A DNA stretch of 9,404 bases from Brumimicrobium sp965656195 (GTDB taxonomy: Bacteria > Bacteroidota > Bacteroidia > Flavobacteriales_D > Crocinitomicaceae), in contig CBFHJL010000107.1 of the NCBI GenBank assembly GCA_965656195.1, positions 1 to 9,404 on the forward strand. Reading direction: 5' to 3'. A program made the position numbers and the translations under genes. Below are positions 1 through 4,937 of this stretch, piece after piece. Within the stretch, counting starts at the first letter, position 1. Each line of letters starts with the position of its first letter. Under the pieces are notes generated by a model. It did not search any database, was not told the origin of the DNA, and saw nothing but the letters and a program-made list of their open reading frames with translations.

Positions 1-2
1 TT

Positions 3-179
3 ACGGCTAACTTAGGAGATACACGATCTATTGTAACCCATCCAGCAAGTTCTACCCATTCTAAATTGAGCCAAGAGGACCGTGAAAAAATGGGCATCTC
101 TGATGGACTGATAAGAATTTCAGCTGGGTTGGAAGATGTTGAAGATCTAGTAAGGGATATTGAACAGGCGCTAGTCTAA
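3..179 (+). CDS. Cys/Met-metabolism PLP enzyme (MetB/MetZ type), C-terminal fragment
   Basis: This is the last 58 codons of a plus-strand gene that enters from the left edge; the stop is TAA at 177-179. The visible protein begins TANLGDTRSIVTHPASSTHS and ends with GLEDVEDLVRDIEQALV. Both blocks are hallmarks of the cystathionine gamma-synthase / cystathionine lyase / O-acyl-homoserine sulfhydrylase family. In that family LGDTRS and the HPASSTHS region line the substrate and PLP pocket, and GLIRISAGLED near the end carries the arginine that binds the substrate carboxylate. These enzymes work in the cytoplasm in methionine/cysteine transsulfuration. The PLP lysine lies outside the window, and the fragment cannot separate gamma-synthase, lyase and sulfhydrylase, so no symbol is given. 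The stop is one base from the stop of the convergent Nudix gene. The family call is firm; the exact reaction is open. Confidence 0.9.
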   Translation, partial: TANLGDTRSIVTHPASSTHSKLSQEDREKMGISDGLIRISAGLEDVEDLVRDIEQALV

Positions 180-180
180 T

Positions 181-714
181 TCACTTCTTTTTTCGTTTAG
201 GTTCTTCAGGGTTCAATTGAATACTAAGCAACTTTATATCTGAAGTCGTCGGAATATCCTCAACGCAATCAGTTGTCAGTGAAGCTATTTTTTGACGAAG
301 AATATCTGTTGCCATTTCAACAACAATATCGTGGTCAAAAGCCAGTTTAGGTAGCATTGAAAAAGGAAACCACTTTGCATCTTTAGCATCATCTCCGCTT
401 TTTATCTTGCGCTTTCCTTTGTTGACAAGAACAAGGTGAGCCACGGAAATAATACGACTGCGAGAATCTCTATCTACTTCCCCAAACGTGTGAAATTGTT
501 TTAGATACTCGAGTGAGAGATTGGTTTCTTCTTTCAACTCTCTTTTTGCAGCAGTCAAAAGATCTTCATTATCCTCTACAAAACCTCCGGGTAAAGCCCA
601 TTTGTTTTTCCCCTCAGAATTCTTTCGTTCAATAAGTAATAGAGAAAGTCCCTTTTTATCATATCCAAAAACGACAGCGTCTACAGCAACTTTAATGTTC
701 TGGTCTACTGACAT
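181..714 (-). CDS. Nudix hydrolase, NrtR/ADP-ribose-pyrophosphatase-like, without HTH domain
   Basis: This 177-residue cytoplasmic protein has a clear Nudix box at residues 44-66: G44, E50, then R58-E59-L60-K61-E62-E63. These provide the Mg2+-binding glutamates used to cleave nucleoside diphosphates linked to another group. The usual Gly near the end of the box (EExGU) is Asn65. The flanking segments VDAVVFGYD, LLLIERKN, WALPGGFV and TFGEVDRD resemble the Nudix domain of NrtR regulators and related ADP-ribose/NAD-metabolite hydrolases, including the FDHD segment after the core. NrtR proteins carry a C-terminal winged helix; here only about 35 residues follow the core, ending in a basic PKRKKK tail, so DNA binding by that domain is not expected. 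The ATG lies one base after the aminotransferase stop (TAGGATG), which implies co-transcription and probably translational coupling. The family is sure; the substrate (perhaps ADP-ribose) is an inference. Confidence 0.9.
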   Translation of the reverse strand: MSVDQNIKVAVDAVVFGYDKKGLSLLLIERKNSEGKNKWALPGGFVEDNEDLLTAAKRELKEETNLSLEYLKQFHTFGEVDRDSRSRIISVAHLVLVNKGKRKIKSGDDAKDAKWFPFSMLPKLAFDHDIVVEMATDILRQKIASLTTDCVEDIPTTSDIKLLSIQLNPEEPKRKKK

Positions 715-715
715 C

Positions 716-1912
716 CTAAATTCTTCCCGGGTAAACTTTTAAAGCATTCTCCAAACATGCAATGGCTTTTCTCAACTGTTCTTCTTCAAGAACATAAGCA
801 ATTCGAGCTTCTTTTTTTCCTAATCCAGGAGTTGCATAAAAGCCACTTAACGGAGCCATCATAACCGTATCACCATTATGCTCAAAATCCTCTAATAACC
901 ATTGACAGAATTTCTCCGTATCATCTACCGGAAACTCTGCAACACAGTAAAATGCTCCTTTTGGTTTAGGACAAGTTACTCCTTCAATCTCGTTGAGGCC
1001 ATCTACCATAATGTCTCTTCTCTTAACGTATTCCTCAGTAACTCCTTCAAAATAACTATCTGGAGTTTGAAGTGCTGCTTCAGCAGCAATTTGAGCATAG
1101 GTTGGAGGTGAAAGTCGCGCTTGAGCAAATTTCATTGCAGTATCTAAAACTTCTTGATTTCTTGTGATTAGTGATCCAATTCGAGCTCCACACATAGAGT
1201 ATCTTTTCGAAACAGAATCTACCATTACCACATTATCATCTAATCCTTCTAACTCTAAAACAGAGAATGGACGTGCGCCATCGTAACAAAACTCTCGGTA
1301 TACCTCGTCTGAGAATAAGAAAAGATCGTACTTTTTGATCAGTTCGCTTAACTTTTTAATTTCCTCTTGAGAGTATAAATAACCAGTTGGATTAGCAGGG
1401 TTGCAGATCATGATCGCTTTCGTTTTCGATGTGATCTTTTTTTCGAACTCCTCAATTGGAGGAAGCGCGAAGCCATTGTCAATTGAGGCAGTCACTGGAA
1501 CGACTTTCAAACCAGCGTTTACAGCAAACCCATTATAGTTCGCATAGAATGGCTCTGGAATTATAATCTCGTCATCTGGGTTGCAGCAAGTTGCGAATGC
1601 GAATGACAGCGCTTCAGAACCTCCAGTTGTAACTAATAGTTGGTTGTGATTTATATTGATGCCAAACTTCTTATAGTATTTTGTCAACCCTTTTCTATAA
1701 GATTCAAAACCTGCGGAGTGGGAATACTCTAATACTTTAAGGTCATTATTCTTTACAGCTTCTAATGCAACAAAAGGTGTTTCAATATCGGGTTGTCCGA
1801 TATTGAGATGGATAACATGTTTACCTTGACTTTTTGCTGATTCAGCAAATGGCACCAATTTACGTATTGGTGATGCAGGCATTTGTTGTGCTTTACTTGA
1901 TAACTGAGGCAT
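716..1912 (-). CDS. Class I/II pyridoxal-phosphate aminotransferase (aspartate-aminotransferase-like)
   Basis: This 398-residue cytoplasmic fold-type I PLP enzyme transfers an amino group between an amino acid and a 2-oxo acid. Visible active-site elements, in order, are: HLNIGQPDIETP near residues 35-46; the phosphate-binding TGGSEAL (96-102); NPANPTG with N174; SDEVYREF with D202, which contacts the pyridine nitrogen, and Y205; SVSKRYSMCGARIG with the Schiff-base lysine K236 and phosphate-binding R244; and ARIAY with R370, the carboxylate-binding arginine. Length and motif order match intact family Ib aspartate aminotransferase-like proteins. The amino acid substrate cannot be read from sequence alone; aspartate, aromatic or other substrates are possible. 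The ATG at 1910-1912 sits about 20 bases downstream of a Bacteroidetes-type promoter and gives the expected N-terminus (PASPIRKLVPFA). It is the first gene of a two-gene unit with the Nudix hydrolase. Confidence 0.95.
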   Translation of the reverse strand: MPQLSSKAQQMPASPIRKLVPFAESAKSQGKHVIHLNIGQPDIETPFVALEAVKNNDLKVLEYSHSAGFESYRKGLTKYYKKFGININHNQLLVTTGGSEALSFAFATCCNPDDEIIIPEPFYANYNGFAVNAGLKVVPVTASIDNGFALPPIEEFEKKITSKTKAIMICNPANPTGYLYSQEEIKKLSELIKKYDLFLFSDEVYREFCYDGARPFSVLELEGLDDNVVMVDSVSKRYSMCGARIGSLITRNQEVLDTAMKFAQARLSPPTYAQIAAEAALQTPDSYFEGVTEEYVKRRDIMVDGLNEIEGVTCPKPKGAFYCVAEFPVDDTEKFCQWLLEDFEHNGDTVMMAPLSGFYATPGLGKKEARIAYVLEEEQLRKAIACLENALKVYPGRI

Positions 1913-1933
1913 ATCCGTTCAATTTTATGTGGC

Positions 1934-1964
1934 CAAAAATAAGTAACACTTCTCACTTTGCTAA
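1934..1964 (-). promoter_or_regulatory. Bacteroidetes-type promoter of the aminotransferase-Nudix unit
   Basis: Read on the minus strand, the -7 element is TATTTTTG (1941-1934), a full match to TAnnTTTG. Exactly 19 bases upstream is TTAG (1964-1961), a 3-of-4 match to the -33 TTTG. Transcription would start near 1930, leaving a leader of under 20 bases before the ATG at 1912. This short leader supports the annotated start. The assignment is by consensus match only. Confidence 0.6.
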
Positions 1965-2061
1965 TGTTTTTTTGAAAAATCCGAATTTTCTTCCAACCAT
2001 ATCAGATTTTATTCCGTTCAATATATGAAAGGTACAGTTAAACCTGATTTACGGTTCGATT

Positions 2062-2092
2062 TTTGCCGGGTTGAAGGAAAGTACTATATTTG
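2062..2092 (+). promoter_or_regulatory. Consensus Bacteroidetes-type promoter of the sigma factor gene
   Basis: TTTG at 2062-2065, 19 bases, then TATATTTG at 2085-2092 match both elements of the Bacteroidetes housekeeping promoter (TTTG / TAnnTTTG) at the usual spacing. Transcription would begin around 2096-2100, giving a leader of about 80 bases before the ATG at 2181. The leader is very AT-rich with a T8 run (2153-2160) and no Shine-Dalgarno sequence. The match suggests the sigma gene is read by the housekeeping sigma factor rather than only by itself. Confidence 0.75.
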
Positions 2093-2180
2093 GATTTCAT
2101 AATTAAAACAGAAACGCTTATCGAAACATTTTTACTCTAAAAACATTTTGAATTTTTTTTAATCTCAAAACTGAGTAATT

Positions 2181-2777
2181 ATGGATTTATTGCAGCTAGA
2201 AGATAGAGCGTTGGTTTCACAGTATCTTAATGGAAATGAAAGGGCTTTTGAAACGCTATTAATGCGTCATAAGGATCGTATATACAATTATATACACATG
2301 AAGATCCGTGACACGGCATTATCCCAAGATATTTTTCAAGATACTTTTATTAAAGTTGTGAAAACACTAAAAAAGGGAAAGTATAATGAAGAAGGTAAGT
2401 TTTTGCCTTGGGCAATGCGTATAGCCCACAACTTGATGATCGATCATTTTAGAAAAGCCAATAAGGTTAGAATGATTTCCGAGTCAAGCTCAAAATCTGA
2501 TGATTTTAATATTTTTTCTGTGCTAGAGCTAGAGGATGATAATATAGAAGACGCCATCACAAAATCCGAGGTTGAACAGCAGATGGTTGAATTAATAGGT
2601 TACTTGCCAGAGTCACAAAGAGATATCCTTCAAATGAGAATATTCAAAGGAATGTCTTTTAAAGACATTGCAGATAAAGAGGATATTAGCATTAATACTG
2701 CTTTGGGTAGAATGAGATATGCTTTAATTAATATGAGAAAGTTGATTGAGAAACACAACTTAGTTACTCACCCTTGA
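2181..2777 (+). CDS. ECF-type RNA polymerase sigma-70 factor
   Basis: This 198-residue sigma factor has only regions 2 and 4, as in extracytoplasmic-function sigma factors. Region 2 spans about residues 24-92: FETLLMRHKDRIYNYI, the core-binding DIFQDTFIKVVKTL, and FLPWAMRIAHNLMIDHFRK, which melts and reads the -10 element. An acidic, serine-rich linker covers about 100-130. Region 4 (about 133-187) has the LPESQRDILQMRIFKGMSF motif and an HTH at KDIADKEDISINTALGRMR that reads the -35 element. From memory, very similar proteins with the GKYNEEGKFLPW segment are widespread in Bacteroidota. The ATG is preceded by a consensus promoter. No zinc-finger or single-TM anti-sigma gene is adjacent; the next gene, 75 bases on, encodes a secreted protein. 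The sigma identity is firm; the regulon and the inducing signal are unknown. Confidence 0.93.
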   Translation: MDLLQLEDRALVSQYLNGNERAFETLLMRHKDRIYNYIHMKIRDTALSQDIFQDTFIKVVKTLKKGKYNEEGKFLPWAMRIAHNLMIDHFRKANKVRMISESSSKSDDFNIFSVLELEDDNIEDAITKSEVEQQMVELIGYLPESQRDILQMRIFKGMSFKDIADKEDISINTALGRMRYALINMRKLIEKHNLVTHP

Positions 2778-2852
2778 GAATTTTGGCAAAAAAATAGCGG
2801 TTATAGAAAGAACAAAGCTTAGTCTGACATGTTTAATTTCGAAAAGATTAAA

Positions 2853-3470
2853 ATGAACCTCAAAATTTTTCATGTTTTAACTGCTGTTTTGATAAGTTTC
2901 AATAATAGTTTTTTTGCACAAGTTGATAATGAAGCAAAGACATTGTTTGGAATGCCTAATGGAATTCGTACAGAGAATATAGGTTGTTTTTTTGCCCCAG
3001 GGTACGCCTTATCCTCATTGGATGGTAGTGATGCATCTTTTTTTAACCTGCGCGGAGGCATCAATTTTAATGATAAAGTTTCATTTGGTGGGTATTACAG
3101 TACTTCATTAAACCAAATCAATCCAGAAAGTGAAACCGTTCAGGACGTTTATATGGATTATTGGTCTGTAGGTGGATTTGCTGAATACACGCTATTTGCT
3201 AAAAGAATGGTTCATTTGACATTTCCACTTTATATCGGTATGGGAGAAGTTCAAATGGATAATGAAATTGGTGAAACAGGTTTAGGTGAAGCAAATTTCT
3301 TTCAAATAGAACCATCCGGAATTTTGGAAATCAATTTACATAAATATGTACGCTTTAATATAGGTGTTGGATATCGTTTTGTAGGAAAGATGGAATACAG
3401 GAATTTTAATCAGTCTGATATCTCTGGTCTAACTGGGCATGTAGGTTTTAAAATTGGAGTTTTTAAATAA
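2853..3470 (+). CDS. Secreted, probably outer-membrane beta-barrel protein of unknown function
   Basis: From ATG 2853 the protein has 205 residues and starts with a normal signal peptide: MNLK, a hydrophobic core (IFHVLTAVLISF) and FFAQ, with cleavage likely before Gln. The frame opens at ATG 2829, but that start would put eight extra residues (MFNFEKIK) before the signal. I prefer 2853, which has an A-rich stretch (gaaaagattaaa) just upstream. The mature part shows alternating polar/hydrophobic strands rich in Gly and aromatics: NLRGGINFNDKVSFGGYYS, YWSVGGFAEYTLF, the KYVRFNIGVGYRF segment and a final VGFKIGVFK. This is typical of a small outer-membrane barrel of about eight strands. The FFQIEPSG and GVGYRFVG segments recall a Bacteroidota barrel family of unknown role. 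It follows the sigma gene by 75 bases with no clear promoter between, so co-transcription is plausible. Location is likely; function is unknown. Confidence 0.75.
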   Translation: MNLKIFHVLTAVLISFNNSFFAQVDNEAKTLFGMPNGIRTENIGCFFAPGYALSSLDGSDASFFNLRGGINFNDKVSFGGYYSTSLNQINPESETVQDVYMDYWSVGGFAEYTLFAKRMVHLTFPLYIGMGEVQMDNEIGETGLGEANFFQIEPSGILEINLHKYVRFNIGVGYRFVGKMEYRNFNQSDISGLTGHVGFKIGVFK

Positions 3471-3472
3471 GT

Positions 3473-3516
3473 TCATTGAAAATGAAAGGGTACGATTTTA
3501 AATCTAAAATCAATGA
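3473..3516. terminator. AT-rich inverted repeats at a convergent junction, possible weak terminator
   Basis: Two mutually exclusive stems are visible. One is TCATTGA (3473-3479) with TCAATGA (3510-3516). The other is GATTTTA (3494-3500) with TAAAATC (3505-3511) around a 4-base loop. A short T5 run follows at 3522-3526. They lie just after the barrel gene stop and could end plus-strand transcription, or act in both directions. The stems are AT-rich and the T-run is not directly adjacent, so this is tentative. Confidence 0.3.
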
Positions 3517-3565
3517 GTACATTTTTAGCGGACTTCACAGATAATTAAAATCACAGTTGTAAATT

Positions 3566-3589
3566 AGTTTCCGGCTGTTTGCAGCAACT
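3566..3589 (-). terminator. Imperfect hairpin after the TolC gene, possible weak terminator
   Basis: Read on the minus strand starting 8 bases after the TolC stop, AGTT-GCTG pairs with CAGC and, past a 4-base CGGA bulge, AACT, around a CAAA loop. Only AATTT follows, so there is no strong U-tract. It sits where the efflux operon should end, but the structure alone does not establish a terminator. Confidence 0.25.
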
Positions 3590-3596
3590 TATACAA

Positions 3597-4937
3597 TCAG
3601 TCATCACTATAAGTTAGCAATAAGTTACCAGATGTTCTATAGATCTCTAAATAGGTTTGAATCCTCTGAAATAAAAGGTTGGTATAGTTTAGTTTTGCAT
3701 TTAACAATGCACTACGTAACTGTGCTAAATCTATACTATTTATTCCCCCTAATTCGAAACGTTTAAGTCCCAAGTCAAATGCTTGTTGAGCATAGTTGAC
3801 ATTTGTAGCGGCAACATCAACTAGTTTATTTCGTACCATATATTGTTCCGTTAGGTTAACTGTAGTTGCTACAAGTTGATTTTTAAGTTCAAGTGTATTC
3901 ATTGCAGTAATCTCTTCTTGTATCTTTGATACTTCAACTGCTCGCTTATCTTTCCAGTTATTGAATAGCGAATACCTTAAGCTGAGATTAGCAAAGTAAT
4001 TAATTTGTTGTGTTTCTGCCTGAAGGTTATTATCGCTTAAGGATCGAATATTCCCGAAATTAGGACTCGCTCCCATTTGAAGGTTTAGTGTTGGGTATAG
4101 AAAAGAGCGTTGCAACTGGGTTGATGTCCGTTGTAACTGTTCATTAATCATTTGATTTTTCAGATTTTGATTGTTCTCAGTGACACTTTTTAGAACCTCT
4201 TCCTGATCAATCGGTTCAATCTCAATTTTCAGAGAATCTGTTAGAATAGGAAAGATACCATTTCGAATCTTTTCTGGCTCAACATTCATTAAGAGCATTA
4301 GATTACGTAACGCATTCTCATAAATTACTTCTTGCTGTATAATATTGATACTATCAGAATAAAACTGATTTTGAACTTGAGCGAGAGACAATTTGTTTGC
4401 CTGACCTAATTCAGTCCTTTTTTCTTCATATTTAACTTGTTTTTTAGTTGTTTTAAAGAGGTCTATTAAATTCTCTAACTGAGTGCGTTGCATTAAGCAA
4501 TTGTAATAAGCGCTTAGTACATCAAAAGCTGTATTCTCAAGTATAGTGTTCGCATTTCCATTACTCTGATTTTCTAGTTGTTCAAGTCTATCTTTTGAAA
4601 TTTTCACACCCATCCCTGTAAAAATATTCCAGTTTGCAGTTATTCCCGGGCTTACTGCTCTGTTGTAAATCAATCCAGGTGTAAATGTAAAGGGATTGTT
4701 AGTGTTGTCTATAACAGTATTATTCAAACTAGCTGACAGGTCAACAGAAGGGAATAGACCTGCTTCTGACCAAGTATTGTTTTTTTCTGCGATATCAACT
4801 TGCTTTTCGGCGATTCGCATTTGAAAATTATTCTCCAATGCCTTTAGCACAGCTTCTTTAGCTGATAGTTCTTCTTGTCCGTTTGAAATGAAAACAAAAA
4901 ACAAAGAGTAGGTCGTAAATATTAAAGTAAATCTCAT
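3597..4937 (-). CDS. TolC-family outer-membrane efflux channel
   Basis: This 446-residue outer membrane factor of a tripartite exporter has a signal peptide of about 20 residues (MRFTLIFTTYSLFFVFISNG), so the mature protein probably starts near QEELSAKEAV. It then shows the two-fold repeat of TolC proteins. Each half starts with long amphipathic helices rich in Asn, Gln and Leu (the ALENNFQMRIAEKQVDIAEKN region; the VTENNQNLKNQMINEQLQ region) and contains short barrel strands (LFPSVDLSASLNN; the LYPTLNLQMGASPNFG region). The closing segment FDLGLKRFELGGINSIDL is a common OEP-family signature. TolC proteins form trimers with an outer-membrane barrel and a periplasmic helical tunnel that docks onto the adaptor and RND pump. 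Its ATG overlaps the RND stop by four bases (ATGA), so the genes are translationally coupled. It is the last gene of the operon; the family is certain and the substrate unknown. Confidence 0.93.
   Translation of the reverse strand: MRFTLIFTTYSLFFVFISNGQEELSAKEAVLKALENNFQMRIAEKQVDIAEKNNTWSEAGLFPSVDLSASLNNTVIDNTNNPFTFTPGLIYNRAVSPGITANWNIFTGMGVKISKDRLEQLENQSNGNANTILENTAFDVLSAYYNCLMQRTQLENLIDLFKTTKKQVKYEEKRTELGQANKLSLAQVQNQFYSDSINIIQQEVIYENALRNLMLLMNVEPEKIRNGIFPILTDSLKIEIEPIDQEEVLKSVTENNQNLKNQMINEQLQRTSTQLQRSFLYPTLNLQMGASPNFGNIRSLSDNNLQAETQQINYFANLSLRYSLFNNWKDKRAVEVSKIQEEITAMNTLELKNQLVATTVNLTEQYMVRNKLVDVAATNVNYAQQAFDLGLKRFELGGINSIDLAQLRSALLNAKLNYTNLLFQRIQTYLEIYRTSGNLLLTYSDD

Larger units (their letters stand above)
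1913..2180. other. Divergent intergenic region with two promoters
   Basis: This 268-base AT-rich spacer lies between the minus-strand aminotransferase and the plus-strand sigma gene. It holds the two outward-facing promoters listed separately, whose -33 elements are about 100 bases apart. The 10-base sequence TCCGTTCAAT occurs twice in the same orientation (1914-1923 and 2013-2022). A short CTCA/TGAG inverted repeat lies just before the sigma start (2164-2175). No gene or structured RNA is apparent in it. Confidence 0.7.

Noticed and set aside
1762..2028. Small open frames (minus 1762-1956, plus 1834-2028) across the aminotransferase start
   Set aside because: They overlap the well-supported aminotransferase N-terminus or its promoter, and neither encodes a recognisable domain.
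2164..2175. CTCA/TGAG inverted repeat just before the sigma start codon as a riboswitch or attenuator
   Set aside because: The stem is only four base pairs in an AT-rich leader, which is too short to call regulatory.
2778..2852. Possible separate promoter for the barrel gene (TTTG at about 2783-2786)
   Set aside because: At the proper 18-19 base spacing the downstream sequence is TAGAAAGA-like and lacks the TTTG half of the -7 element, so there is no convincing promoter.
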